NCBI GenBank assembly: GCA_947652115.1
Contig: OX393572.1
Location: 8,381,466 to 8,445,465 of the forward strand
DNA: 64,000 nt
Source of the DNA: Blastomussa wellsi
Lineage: Eukaryota > Cnidaria > Anthozoa > Scleractinia > Plerogyridae
Reading direction: 5' to 3'
Of this stretch, positions 33,165 to 45,389 are shown in pieces. The stretch's first letter is position 1. The number at the start of each line of letters is the position of its first letter. The position numbers and the translations under genes are program-made. Below the pieces are notes generated by a model. That model was not told the DNA's origin. It searched no databases and saw only the letters and a list, made by a program, of their open reading frames with translations.

Positions 33165-33655
33165 TTTTATCAACTGGGTTGATAATGTGAATTGGCCACC
33201 GTAAAGAGATTCAAGAGCTGACGTTTCGAGCATTAGCCCTTCGTCGGAGCGAATCAAGGAATTGTGCGTCGTGTGTTTTTATATACAGAAGATGGAGTTT
33301 CGCTATTGGCTGGTGCCTGGTAACGTGAAAACTTCGGAATAAATTAGTTGAATGAAAAGCGTTCGTTGATACCGTGAGGATTAAGAGTGCCGATTTGAAA
33401 AATAAATTTTTGTTCTAGAGTTTTACAGCTTTCCTTGGTGAAGGGAAAGGCCGCAGACTGCCATATGTTGCTTCGAATGATTTGGGAGATTGAAGTGTCT
33501 CGCGACCGGTTTCGATGCATAATTAGTGCATGTTTGGCAGTGTTGAAAAGTTGCTTAAAGTCAGGAGAATGAAAATTCTTAGGTAGCAAGTTTAGTTGGT
33601 TACAATCTCTAAGGAAAATCAATGACAGGTTATTTTTTACAAAAAAAAAAAACAA
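33165..33655 (-). pseudogene. Penelope-like element C-terminus and 3' end
   Basis: The minus-strand frame 33655-33344 contains FKQLFNTAKHALIMHRN and ends with LEQKFIFQIGTLNPHGINE, a typical closing block after the GIY-YIG domain of Penelope-like elements. It is followed (33260-33165) by the same terminal sequence as at 8315-8420. RT and most of the nuclease are missing. Confidence 0.65.
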
Positions 33656-33689
33656 AAAAATGATCTAAAATGACATACAACCAGTTGTA

Positions 33690-35489
33690 CAATGGTCTAC
33701 AACCCAAGTAAAATGACTTTCATCAATTTACAATCATGAACTTCAAGATCTATATGGCCTGCAACATACATTTCTACTTCGGAAATCTCCGGGAGGAAGG
33801 TGACTGGCTTTGTATTGATCTGGGCTCCTTCATCAATAAAGGTCAGAGTGGGGAAATAATAATGATTACTGATAGTGTTACATTGCCACAATAAGTACAA
33901 GACTGTCCGCCATTAAAAATAGGACAGTAAGCTGTAATGACAACCTACTGGAAGCACGCCAAGTACACATGCAGACTTTTGTAGAATGACCACACTCATC
34001 CAGAAGAATGATGGGTAAAGTGATTAATTATGCATTAGCACTGCACTATATTCCTGGAGAGCTTCAAAAGGATAGCCTAAAAAAATTCTTCTAACATGCC
34101 ATTTCATCTCCTGAAGTCAATAATATTCCTGTTCATTAAAGAAAATGCTCATCATCCATTAGAACCTGGTACTGTATTTTACTGCAACACACTTGTGTTC
34201 CTTTTAATAAAAACAGAGTAGTTTCAAAGGATTCTGGTAGTAAGAGATGTAATAGAAGTAAAATAAACCTGTTAAAAAGTGAATTGATTTGTGGCGAAAT
34301 GTTTCTATGCTGTATTGTAAACTAGCAACATTTTGTTTCACAAGACAATTGGTCTTTGAGCTCTAAACAATCAAACTGGCCTTATTTATTTCATACTTGA
34401 ATGCCAGTTGGAAAAAAATTACTCTTGTCATGACTTAATGACAATAATATGGTATTGTGATGAAGTATTAAAAGGGCCTAACAACATTGCTGCAATGCAG
34501 TTCAGTGATAGTTATAATATAAATACACACATTTCCAAAAGTGGGTAATCATACAAAAATTTCTGAGTTACAACTGAGTTACATTGAAGTAGGGGTCACT
34601 ATTGAGGACATTTTCACTATTGCAATAATATTGTGATAGTTATAATTCTATTACAATAGTACTGCGATAGTAGTGATACTATTGCTATACTAATTGCGAT
34701 AGTGGCCTTTTGTTTAGAGCAACTGGGTTCACAAAACCAAAATCAAAGTAATGCCAAAAAACTTACCATTAGGACTTCAACACCATCAAAGTGTGTAATT
34801 CATTACGTATGCGTAAATTATTCTACACATGCGTAGTTGGGAACAAGTTTTCCCGAGAGACTTTGGTTGAGATCTGTTGATCGTGTAGATCACTGTCACC
34901 AGTTGCTGTCAGCAATCATGGCATTTGTTCTGCGGCACTTTGTGCCCGACTGATGTACTCAAATGTATCGATCAAGGTTTTGTATTTAACAATTAAACAT
35001 ATTAACGAACTGCAAAGGAGATTGAAATTGTTCTCAAGCTTTAAAACAAATTAAACTGCTGATTAAAAGACGCAAAATTTACGATCTTCGTTTTCCCAAT
35101 TTTTTCCCATCATGTTTCTTGGTGCTTCTATTTTAAAGAAATACTGATTTTGTGGCAAAATACGTACGAGGAGACGAGAACGATGATGCTGAAATTTGTC
35201 CTTTTACCGGAAGCCAGTAGCATTTCCAAGTGAGGAACTGGGTCGATTGCTATGCTCCTCATCCATTTATCATTTTCTCGCCGCAATATTTTCCTCTTGT
35301 AGCTTCTTTGTGAGGTCATTTTCGATTTTTGAGCCCTGTTCACCTCGTAGATGCCATATTTGATTTGAAACTGGTCCCTTGTCCTCGAAAGGAATAAATT
35401 GAGAAACCGGAAGTCTGGGACGAGTAAATAAACGTTTTGAGGTCTGCAAAGGGTCTGCAGGCCTTTTTAACAGCGGAAACTCATCAAAC
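33690..35489. other. No supported gene; low-complexity ATTGCGATAGT stretch
   Basis: AT-rich. About 34612-34712 is a degenerate repeat of ATTGCGATAGT/ACTATTGC-type units. A 73-codon minus-strand frame (35270-35491) overlaps the candidate exon that follows and is unrecognised. Confidence 0.4.
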
Positions 35490-35708
35490 ATGGCAGCATC
35501 GAAAGGGAGTAGGAACGTGAAGAAACTGAACTATTTGTGTGGTTTTCAGGCCACTTTACCCACAAAGCTTTTTATCTGCAAGCTCATAGCAGCAGTATGG
35601 AAAATCTCAGGAAGGATTGTACATTACGCTTCAAAACTTGGCAGATTGAAAGATCACATGCAGACAAACAAACAAACAGGAGTGTTTTTTGAATTTCTTA
35701 CACCGCAG
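35490..35708 (+). CDS. Candidate first coding exon, function unknown
   Basis: AACATGGCAG is a good start context and the frame runs 73 codons to CAG|GTATGC, a reasonable splice donor at 35709. The stop comes 18 bases later if unspliced. The peptide (MAASKGSRNVKKLNYLCGFQ…) is basic and not recognised, with no signal peptide or domain. No partner exon was identified downstream. It may be chance. Confidence 0.25.
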
Positions 35709-35726
35709 GTATGCGAGTTTTATTAA

Positions 35727-37909
35727 AATATATATATTTCTGAAAATAAATAATTTTTCAAAAAAAAACTCCTGTATGACTTTTTGTAATCGGCAAATAA
35801 ATATATTTTCATCAATTATTTCTTTAGGACTCTTTATCCAGTTGAGTAAAATTGGAAAATTGGGAAAATATTCATTTGAGTATTTATTTACAAGCCTCAG
35901 TAACTGAATTTTGTATATTTGCACTCAGTTTGTACCAAAAGAAAAGCAAAAAGACAAAATTAGCCGGTGCAAATACCTTAATATATGAATGAAGAGTCTG
36001 TGCACTATATTATTAATACTTGTCTAAACAGCTGCCGCGTGAATGGATCTGCATGCAAGTGTTCTCTTTACACGTCGGCTGCGATCGGTAGAAGGAATTT
36101 TGCCGATCTTACACAAGCTGTGAAGACTGCTCTAACCACTCGTGATGGTTTTCCCGATGATTCCTTTCACTGAACTATTTAAAACCAGAAACTTCAGTCC
36201 GCGTTCGATCTCACACATCAACAAACTGTTTTTTTGCGCTTTCCTGATCAACAACAGTGCATGTGATGCCAAAAAGTCATGTGACAATGGAAAACAATGC
36301 TCATACATATGCACGAACCGCAGTGGAGTGTGGTTTGCATAATTACACACTTTGATCGCTTTGAAGTCGTCATGCAAAACCCAAGAAACCAGTGAGACCT
36401 CAAAGTAAAGAGATGTTGGTTTAGCATCTGACTGGTTGAGTGGATCAAGTGAGTTGTTTTTCAGAAACTAATCATAGAGCATGGTTCTGAATTGACTCAA
36501 ATGGAAAACAGTTCATTTACTGTTCTAGAGACTGCATTAAGGCTGTGATTGGGCAATTCTTCTTATATCATTAGTATTATATTATTATTATTATGGGATC
36601 TGTGACGGTTGACCCATGATGTGTGACCTGCAACCTGCAAAAATAACCTGCACTCTAAAATTAGAGAATTTGGTGGAAGTTCCATCATTTACACACAGTT
36701 TTCTTCCCATTCATTGTTTCTAGTTAAAAGAAATTTTAGATACTGTGCCAGTTAAAGATAAAGTAGTTCAAATTTTTCACAAGGTATAAGAAATTTGTCA
36801 GTAGGCATCAACAGGGTAGAGATTAGGATTTCTTCACGCAGGCATGAGACTCATGCCTAAAGAGTGCACTTTAATGTGTCCAGGATTGAACGCAGGTATT
36901 GTTAAATTACTACCAGTACTTCACATTTGACTGGTTATTTCCATTTTCATGTTACGTCACATTTGACAGTATTATGCATGTTTTAGTAAACTTTTATCAA
37001 TGAGGACACTTTGTGATTCTTGTCATAGAGAGCTTGCATCTCATTAGCAGTCAATCCTGGACATATCTGAAAGTGTGAGAGCTGGCAGGTATATACTGCG
37101 CATCATCAATTTAATGCGCATCATCAATTATAAAATTATTATGTTCACTATTTACATCAGTAAAAGTGTTTCAAATATTGTATAAGAATGTTTGTAATGA
37201 GACTTGTAAAATAGGATATGAAAATACTGCTGCTTAAAAATTCCTGATAAAAGTGAGTCATGTTATGTATATTGTAATTATTTACAATAATACAGTAAAG
37301 TTACAATGACAGGTCATCAGCCTATTTGTGTTTAAAAAGGCTATATTTTTTGCGCACTTAGTTTTGTGTGGAGTTATTTTTGGAAAAGAATTTGGTATTT
37401 GAAAAGTAGCTTGGCTTGTATTTGGAAGGGTCATGGTTGAACTGCAAGGCAATGACGACTCTTTTCAATGTGCATGGAAAATATTTTATGGTGTTACATG
37501 ACCTGACATTGAAGAAATAAATTATAGTATTAAACACAGTTTCAGTCTACAGTGACTAAACATACTGCAATGGCATACAACACAAAACGGTCTCAGAATT
37601 ATTGGAAGAAAATAATAGTATAGTTAGTTGAGAAAGAGCTTAATCTGAAATATAAGCCCATCGTATATCAATTTACAGAAGTTTGCATAGATTTAGTTTT
37701 CTTTTCTTCGGGGGCTCAGGGTGAGTACAGGAAAAAGGGGGTTTACAACTGTGGGAGATCTAAAGGGTGGGGTGTTTTATATCAGAAATTTACACTACTG
37801 AATAACAAGGCTACCAAGGCTGTTTTTTGAGCACATAGTCAAGGCAAGCACCATCCCTAAAAACTACTATGAGGAGACGAGATGAGACAATTAATATCGG
37901 TCAATGCCA
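35727..37909. other. No supported gene
   Basis: AT-rich with short open frames only (62-97 codons) and no recognised domain. No repeat structure stands out. Confidence 0.35.
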
Positions 37910-37911
37910 AT

Positions 37912-38020
37912 AAATGGCTTAGGTTAGAGCGCCCGACCAGTAATCTGGGAGGTCATGGGTTCGAATCCTGGCAGGGACTCAGAATTTTTCTTTGTCCACA
38001 CTCCTGTATTAATTGATCCT
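37912..38020 (+). repeat. tRNA-derived SINE, copy 1
   Basis: TGGCTTAGGTTAGAGCGC (degraded A box), CCGACCAGTAATCTGGGAGG and the B box GGGTTCGAATCC lie in tRNA order. The shared tail GACTCAGAATTTTTCTTTGT follows. The same head and tail occur at 38436 and 62559. Confidence 0.7.
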
Positions 38021-38435
38021 TATTTCACCTTACATTATCATTGTTCACTATACCATGCAGGTTCCATCATATTGCAGTTCCACTGTATTAGTGCCAACAG
38101 CAATATGGATAGAATACAATGCTAAGTACTGGTATGGCTCTAGAACAATAAAACTATTTTGGTATGGTGCAGTCACTAAGGGTGGTTACTATTTTAAGCA
38201 AACCAGCTTGAATTGCATCAACAATTCCAGGAAATGTACCCAAACTTGTGAGAACATCATTGGCTCCTTCCCTAAAAATTAAATGGAAAAGAACTCAACA
38301 AAAAAGTATTGTGAAAGAAATAAAACAGGTTGCTCTTGACATTTTAATCAATATGATAATTATACCATGCAGCTGATCTTAGCAGTATGCAGGAGGTGCA
38401 TCATATATGAATCTAGTAAATGACCTTAGATCACC

Positions 38436-38545
38436 AAGAGCTCTCGTAGCTCAGTTGGTTAGAGAGTCCGACCGGTAATCTGGGAGGTCATGGGTTGAAT
38501 CATATCGGGGATTCAGAATTTTTCTTTATCCAGCACTTGTGTCAT
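38436..38545 (+). repeat. tRNA-derived SINE, copy 2
   Basis: GTAGCTCAGTTGGTTAGAG (A box), CCGACCGGTAATCTGGGAGG, a B box with one base missing (GGGTTGAATC), and the tail ATTCAGAATTTTTCTTTATC. The 80 bp upstream (CTGATCTTAGCAGTATGCAG) also match the 62559 copy, so the element extends upstream to about 38360. Confidence 0.7.
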
Positions 38546-38616
38546 AACTGATCATTTCATCTTTATCATGATAATACATATATCTCTAGGAAATGTAATT
38601 TTCTTTATGTACAATA

Positions 38617-38814
38617 TGCTACCGGCCGCAGATGGGAGCTCCTGTTTTGCTCGCTAAAACTTGCACAAACATTCAATATGGTGGACAACACGAACCTTGT
38701 CCATTTTTTATTACCGGTACTCTTCCCAGGATACCTAGCGGTTGCACAACTCGTTTCCTAAGGGGGAGGGGAGGTGATTTTGATATCTCCTCTTTTATCG
38801 CCTAGTCCTTAACA
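38617..38814 (-). repeat. 3' LTR of the 38617-45357 element
   Basis: 198 bp, an imperfect direct copy of 45166-45357. Confidence 0.85.
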
Positions 38815-38971
38815 CACTCCCCTACTGTACAACTTGCAACTACTTTAAACTAGATCAGACTACATAACCAAAGTTTAAGGTCTTTGACGTAAAACCTCTA
38901 TTTATAGAGATAACAAAGTGTTCTATGTCCACAATTAATATTTTTTTATGAAATAAGGTTAAACAACATAG

Positions 38972-39562
38972 TTAAACAGTTTCACATGCATTAGTGTCAG
39001 TGTTCAATTGGTCCAGCAAGGATACACTCCAGCATTTCCATAACAGGCAGGGTATGCCCATGGCCAGGCACAGTTCAACCATGTACTTTGTGGTCATCCA
39101 ACAGGTCCTTGCAAAACAGGTATTACCAATGATGTCACACCCGCTGTATTGTTTGGCACTTGGCACAGTTGGGTGATGGAAACTGAGGGTACCTAGTGTA
39201 TCATAAGTAAACAAGGTAGGTGCTCTTCTTTGTCTAGTTGGTCGTCCATAGTCCTTTACATGGTCTGCCTGGTTTGTCTCAGATATCTCACTTGCTGGGC
39301 CTGCTGGTAATTGGAATTCAGCTGCATCTGCATCCCAAGATGTCTCCTCACGAGTGTCCTGATGATTTGGAGGTGGGTTACTGACTACCTCATTGATAGG
39401 GTTGGCTGGCTCCCTCTCTTCCTGGTCTCGTACTGGAGAAAACATCATTATCCCATCAGGCTCTTCGTCAGAACTGCTTTCTTGGCTGGGATTTGGTGGT
39501 GGTGTGGGTGATTTGGTTCCCTTCCAGACTTGTTTTGGTTTCCTACAAGTCTTGTACCTCAA
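38972..39562 (-). pseudogene. Polyprotein C-terminal tail after integrase
   Basis: A 196-codon frame rich in Pro, Ser and Glu (SPTPPPNPSQESSSDEEPDG) with a basic GRPTRQRRAP block, as seen after integrase in this lineage. There is no membrane segment or signal peptide, so nothing suggests an envelope protein. Confidence 0.6.
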
Positions 39563-39636
39563 AGGGCAAATTATTACATGTTAGTAGAACACAGTGATGT
39601 CCGGGACCTGTCTCCGACTTGACTCCCTTCTCCTTT

Positions 39637-40908
39637 TCACTCCACTACTTGGTGTACCACATCTTCCCAATAGGATCTAAGCTTACCAGGACCACCCCTT
39701 TTGCTCAAATGCCCCACTAACACTCTGTCCCCTGGCTGTAATATGGAACTGTTCACTCTTCGATCATACTGTCTCTTGCCCTTCAGTCCAGATGCTTCAG
39801 ATCTCTTTGAAGCTAAAGCATAAGCTTCCTTCATCACGGCACGCCACTCCTTGACATAGGTTGTATAGTCCAGAGAAGTGGTGGGTCCTGTACCAAAGAT
39901 AACATCTATGGGAAGCCTTGGCAGGCACCCAAACAGTAAGAAGAATGGAGAGAATCCTGTGGCCTCATGGCGAGTACAGTTATAGGCATGTACCACTTTG
40001 TTAAGACTGTCTTTCCAGCATGATTTCTGGTTTTCAGGTAGTGTTCGCAACATGGCAAGGCATTGATTGAGTCTCTCCGTCTGTCCATTTCCTTGTGGGT
40101 GGCATGGTGTCGTACGGGACCGCAACATGCCACAACATTCCTCATGATGGTGAAAGACCTTATTCTCAGATTCCCCTCCCTGGTCGTGTAGGATTCTAGC
40201 AGGGAATCCGAAATGCAATATAAAGCCACTGTATAACTTGTTAGCTGCTGTTCTGGCAGACTTGTTGGTCGTAGCATAAGCTTGAGCAAACCTGGTGAAA
40301 TGGTTCACAAATTACAAGGACGCACTCATAACCACCAGCACACATTTCTAGATGAACAAAGTCAATTGAAACTAGTTTGAACGTTCTCCATTGGTGCTCT
40401 CGGTGCAACATGTGGTGTTCTTTGCTTTAGGCAACTGCATACGCACGTGACAATGTTCAGTGTCTTTCTTCATGCATGGCCAAAAGAATCGCTCCCTTGC
40501 TAGATAAAGAACTCTTTCCACACCCATGTGTAGTTCTCTGAACACTGTCCTACGAAACGTTTTAGGGAGAGACAATTGCAGGTTTGGGCCACTTCTGCGA
40601 CGGAGGATCCCATCCTCACTGAGGTCTAGTTTCTTCCATTCACGTAAGAGTGATTGCATGCTGGGGGCTTGTTTCATCCTGTCCTGCAGCTTTGATGGCT
40701 GGTCACTTTGCTTGTACTGAATTACTTTTCCAATGGCCTGGCCATTCCTCTGCACCTGGTAAAGCACTTTGGGCATAATGGGTTGTAGCTGCGAGTTAGC
40801 CTTGTCCTCCCTCAGACACTTCATTCTTTTTGGCCTACTGGATAGTGCTGTAAGCCATACTGCCTCTCCTCTGTGCTGAACATTTACTGCCTCCACTGTA
40901 GCTTTCAT
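39637..40908 (-). pseudogene. Integrase
   Basis: The zinc domain and linker lie in 40908-40372 (RELHMGVERVLYLARERFFWPCM, with the second half of the zinc motif damaged). The core lies in 40308-39637 with LHDQGGESENKVF (second Asp) and HPQGNGQTERLNQ (Glu present). ILQPGDRVLVGHLSKRGGPG marks the C-terminal domain. A frame change near 40310-40370 separates zinc domain and core, and the first catalytic Asp falls in the damaged junction. Confidence 0.85.
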
Positions 40909-40914
40909 CCATTC

Positions 40915-41589
40915 AGGCTAGACCTCTTCCTTGCATTCACTAATGCATTGCTCAATAGGCATCCTGGACAAGGTATCTGCATCCTTGTTTGCAGTTCCTG
41001 GACAGTACTTTACAGTGACGTTAAAATCAGAAAGTTCAGCTACCCATCAGTGACCTGTGGCATTAAGCCTTGCTGAAGTGAGGACATACGTCAATGGATT
41101 GTTATCTGTGTAAACTGTAAAGTGAGGCGCATAATATAGATATTCACGGAACTGTTCAGTTATTGACCACCTCAGGATCAAGAATTCAAGCTTGCCAGAG
41201 TGAAGATGGTAGTTCTTTTCTGCAGCTGTCAGTGTGCAAGACCCAAAAGCAATAACTCTTAACTTGCCATCATGCCTCTGGTACAGTGCTGCACCCAGAC
41301 CCTTTTCTTAGGGGTCTGTGTGTAGAATAAATGGTTGACAATAGTCAGGGTAAGCCATCACCAGTGGATTGGTGATTGCAGTAATGAGCTGTTCCAAGGT
41401 TGCCTGGCAATCACTTGTCCACACAATCAGTTCACCAGATGACTGTTGGCCCCCCTGATTGGATGTTTTCTCTTTACTTCTTTGATTTCTGAGTAATGGG
41501 CATCCTTTCTTCACTGGGTCTTTGAGTAGGTCATACAGAGGCTTTGCAACTTTAGTGAAATCCTTAATGTATCGCCTGTAATAACTCAA
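40915..41589 (-). pseudogene. RT connection and RNase H
   Basis: SYYRRYIKDFTKVAKPLYDL (41589) is the RT connection and a D-P block near 41310 marks the RNase H entry. In a shifted frame the domain continues through AAEKNYHLHSGKLEFL and YTDNNPLTYVLTSAR to VKYCPGTANKDADTLS. One in-frame stop lies near 41048. Confidence 0.8.
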
Positions 41590-41693
41590 TAGTCCAGTCA
41601 GTTTGCGGACCTCACCAACAGTTCTCAGTCGTGATTCTTTTAAACTTGTGACAGCTTTGGTACTCTCAGGGTCTATCCTGTGTCCACTCTGGC

Positions 41694-42200
41694 TTACAAT
41701 CCTTCCCAGATATCAGACTTCACGCTGAAACAGACAACATTGCTAGGCTTAAACTCTATTTCATGTTTACGAAGACATCTCCACATGGTCCGCAGATTCT
41801 CCACATGCTCCTCGAATGTCTTACTGTACACAATTATATCATCCAAATAGGGAAAGCATATCTCATCTCGAAAACCCTCTAAGCAATCCTCCATATATCC
41901 CTGAAATTGGGCTGGTGCATTGGTTAGTCTGAAGGGTATTTCGATTGAGTTCCCTATAATCAATGCATAGGCGTAATCCTCCATTCTTCTTCCGCACACA
42001 GACAACTGGGGAGGCATAGGATGACGAAACTTTGTTATCCATCCCTGGCTCAATAGGTTTTCTGGGCCAATGTGGGATCGGATAGCGCGAGTTTCATTTG
42101 AAGTCCTTTCAAACACCCCAACATCATCATCATCTTGTGCAAACAACACCTTCTCCTTCCAAAGCACTGTGATGGCCAATTGTCGCTGTTCTTCAGGCAC
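41694..42200 (-). pseudogene. Reverse transcriptase with internal deletion
   Basis: The frame joins the RT entry directly to PFRLTNAPAQFQGYMEDCL (motif B) and CFPYLDDIIVYSKTF (motif C, YLDD intact). The stretch that should hold motif A and its catalytic Asp is missing, replaced by a short NSIEI bridge. The enzyme would be inactive. Confidence 0.85.
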
Positions 42201-42275
42201 ATTACCCAGTACTACAGGTGGTATCCTTCCGAAACTATGGGAATCTTCACAACGTGGCCCCCAACATTGCTCTTG

Positions 42276-42920
42276 TTAGGCCAATTGACTTTCACCTTCA
42301 GGTGTGTTACTTTCTCTACTTGGGGTTGTACCTTCAGTGCATGCAAGATCTTTTCTCCTGACTTCTAAGGGTGTGACCGATTGTACAAGCTGTAAGCTTG
42401 CCAGTGGTGTGCGGAGACCAAGTGTGATGTCATGTTTTGTGGGATTGTGGATTTCAATGTTCACTTTACAAGATAGTCCTTTAGGCAATGTGATTAGTTG
42501 TTCAAACAGTTCTTGGCCGGCTGGCCAGGCTGGTTCTTGGGCAGGTTCAAACAATACTGGTGTTCTTCCTTCTAGGGGACCACAGTCGACACAACAAGTT
42601 ACTGACACCATTTGCCTGCGTGGCACTATCAAGTTGTTCTTGTCACTCCTTAGGACACAAAGTCTCTCCACACCTGCACTTTGCACAAATTCGACCAATG
42701 CAGTTATGTTCTCTTGCTCCACCTCGCTGAAAGCTGAGCTAATAATCTCTCTCAAGGAATCTGTGCTCTGCCCTTCCATTTGATCTCTACCTTTGATGAC
42801 CTCCTCAATGACATTATAACCAATAATAGGATATTCGAACTCATCCCTTGCGACCAGGAGCGGCACTGTGATGGGGGAAGCTGATTGCATACTAGAGGCT
42901 AGCTGAAACTGTACCTCCAC
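42276..42920 (-). pseudogene. Protease to RT linker of the Ty3/gypsy element
   Basis: A 214-codon frame with VPLLVARDEFEYPIIGYNVIEEV, IVPRRQMVSVTC and HDITLGLRTPLASLQLV. The same blocks occur in the linker of the 24411 element (PIVGYNVTEELV, VIPRNQTVKVSC), which shows that the two elements are related. Confidence 0.8.
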
Positions 42921-42951
42921 CCATCCCTCGAAATTGTTCTGCTATCAAACT

Positions 42952-43335
42952 GTTTTTGAAACTTGGCATAATTAACATTCATGATATGAGCATTAAAAAA
43001 AATGCAATAAAAAAATGGTGTAACCGTGCTTGTTTACGCGCCAGCAGGCTCTTAAAATGGGGGTATTTTTACTTGTTGTGCGTTAAAAATTCGAAGTACC
43101 TTCATACAGAATTAGGTCTTTGTTACTTGAAAGACACAAATTTTTGTCTTGAATGTAAAGCTTGTTTTATTCACATAAGTAGTATTGCTTCATTTAAGCC
43201 ATTTTTGATTGCCTGGTTGTGGGAATATAGAATTTATTTGGACAATTCCGTGGTTAGCTTGAAGTCCTCGCCTTGGCCAAAATACACCCAGTGCAGAATT
43301 ATTTTCCCAAAAAAATCATGTTCTACTATCAAACT
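42952..43335. mobile_element. Insertion within the retrotransposon, possible target duplication
   Basis: TTCTGCTATCAAACT (42937-42951) recurs as TTCTACTATCAAACT (43321-43335), 14 of 15 bases alike, with 369 bp of AT-rich non-coding DNA between. This looks like a target duplication around a small insertion that separates protease start from linker. The class is unknown. Confidence 0.45.
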
Positions 43336-43362
43336 TTTTTTCTTCTTCAAATATGTTCTTTA

Positions 43363-43600
43363 TTAGACTGTTCTTAACAAATACCTTAAAAAACAATCAG
43401 GGGTCACCTTGCTTGTTTCCTCACAAACTGTTAAGTTCAGTCCTGCTTCCTCTCCAAGCAACTCTTCAATGTTCCTTAACTTTAACAAAGGCATATTTTC
43501 TCCAAGCCAGCTTTTTGATTCAATGGTTCCTGTGCACCTGTGTCCCAAAGGGCCTCTGCTGGTACCCCATCCAGCAGACATGACACCTTACACTTCTTTC
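43363..43600 (-). pseudogene. Protease start, frame-broken
   Basis: The frame holds ESKSWLGENMPLLKLRNIEELLGEEAGLNLT, which follows the protease active site in this lineage. The active-site DTGAQ block itself is out of frame just upstream (near 43540). The frame ends in the insertion region. Confidence 0.6.
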
Positions 43601-43798
43601 CTACAAGCTTGACTACTGCTACTTGCTGCTTGGGTGTTAAATGACTGGCAAATAATTTTGTGTTTCAAGATGCTCAATTGCCTGGCACAGCCTTTTGTGA
43701 CTACTCCAGCAAAGTTTCTGGTACTTCTGTCCGCATTACCAAACTGCTTTACAACTCGAACACTGCTTAAACACTTGACACCCTTGGTTGTACCCCTT

Positions 43799-44591
43799 TC
43801 AACAACCACACGCCCAATGTTCACTACTACCACAGACATTACAATGATCGCATAATTCCCCTTTAGCTTTGGCTTGACAACTGGAGCCGCCTATGGGTGT
43901 TTGATACCTTGGACAATTCTGAGGTTCTGGCAGAGTCTTAGTAAGTCGATCTCTGCCAGCTCGAGCATTCTCAACAGTCTCTTTCAAGGTGGGAAGTTGT
44001 GAACGGACCTCTTGTAGGACAGCTATGACTTTCTCTGCTGCAAAATTTTCTCTCCCAGGATTTTTCACTTAATCAGTTGGTCCTGGTCGACCAGACCCTT
44101 CCCCTGTTTGCGATGTATGCACCTCATTAACCCTAATTTTTACTTTCTCTCTGTTTTCTCCAACACAGTCTCATTCATTCTCTGGATAAGTTCTTCATCT
44201 TGTACACCCGCCATTTGGAGGAGTGGCCTCAGTCTGGTTCGAATGGTTTGGTCTCTGAGGCCAGTATCCATGCAGAAACATGCCTTGGACCAGGGCTGGG
44301 TCATATTTTTATTGCGTCTGCCTCCTTTGTGGCAAACAGAATTTTCTGCCTTGTATCAAGAGCTCTAGTAAGAAAACTTTGTGGACCCTCCTGAGGTTCT
44401 TGGGCTAGAGTAGAGAGCCGCCAGTAGAGTTCTGTGGCACTTTCTTCCTGATAGTGGGACCTTAATATACTTCTCTGGCAAGGCAGAGTCAGACCATCCA
44501 GGCCTTCTAGGTAACTTCTCAATCTCATCCCTGGATCAATAGCCATGACAACAGCATCAACTACTTCCTGTGGCTTGTACCCCTTTAACAA
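43799..44591 (-). pseudogene. Gag with capsid-like part and CCHC zinc knuckle
   Basis: The 44591-44301 frame contains SATELYWRLSTLAQEPQEGPQ and ALDTRQKILFATKEA, a capsid-type segment. The 44068-43799 frame ends in CNVCGSSEHWACGC, a CX2CX4HX4C knuckle. A frame change and a stop lie between them (about 44070-44300). Gag would form the particle and bind RNA. Confidence 0.75.
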
Positions 44592-45165
44592 AGCACCCTC
44601 AATTTGCCTCGCTAAGCTGACAAAACTCAGTTTGTCCTTTTGCCCTGGCTCCCCGATCTGCCAGATTATTTTGAACTCCCTTTTAAAATCACTGGGCTGG
44701 AAATAAAGGGTTTAACATTTCCACTTTAGGCTCAGCTTCTATTTTAGGCTAATTTTCCACATTAGGCTTACCCTCCTTAGGCAGTGATTGAGCATTTCCA
44801 GGCATAGATTCCAGTGGAGAAAAAAACAGGTTATATTCCATCAGCTGTGGTTTGAATTCCTCCAGGTATTCAATTTTGTCTACCTTTGTCTGGAGAGCGT
44901 CTTCGAGCCGTTCCTAGCTATATCAGCTTCCTTTGGTTTTTGTCCTTCGATTCGCCTTCAGAGCATTCCAGAGCTTTAGCGATCCCTTCCAGATCCTACA
45001 ATCCTAACTGGCAAAGGTAACTCTCTATTTGCAACTGAATGTCCACAACTTCCATCATATTCACTTGTTTCCTCAAACAATTTGTACATGTCCTAGAACT
45101 TCCGTCCATCCAAAAATTGTTGTTTGACTTTAACCGTAAACTTATCTCCCGAACAGGCCCCCACA

Positions 45166-45357
45166 TGTTACCAGCCGTGGATGGGAGCTCCCGTTTTGCT
45201 CGCTAGAACTTACACAATCATTTAATATGGCGAAAAGCACAAACCTCGGCTGTTTTTTAATACTCTTCCCAGGATACCTAGCAGTTGCACAACTCGTTTC
45301 CTAAGGGGGAGGGGAGGTGATTTTGACATCTCCTCTTTTATTGCCTAGTCCTCAACA
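45166..45357 (-). repeat. 5' LTR of the 38617-45357 element
   Basis: 192 bp. In minus-strand sense it starts TGTTGAGGACTAGG and ends GGCTGGTAACA. Confidence 0.85.
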
Positions 45358-45389
45358 TAGAATAATGTTTACAAGTAACTATAACTCAC

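Larger units (their letters stand above)
38617..45357 (-). mobile_element. Nearly full-length Ty3/gypsy retrotransposon, minus strand
   Basis: LTRs at 38617-38814 and 45166-45357 share TTGCACAACTCGTTTCCTAA and the GGGGGAGGGGAGGTGATTTT block. In minus-strand sense they begin TGTTRAGGAC and end in CA. The purine tract GTAGGGGAGTG lies next to the 3' LTR. Minus-strand order is gag, zinc knuckle, protease, RT, RNase H, integrase and a Pro/Glu-rich tail. Stops, frameshifts, an RT deletion and an insertion make it defective. The flanks (CAATA, TAGAA) do not match, so either no target duplication survives or the ends recombined. Confidence 0.9.

Noticed and set aside
38972..39562. Envelope gene of the Ty3/gypsy element
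   Set aside because: No signal peptide, membrane segment or cysteine pattern. It is a Pro/Glu-rich tail continuing after integrase.
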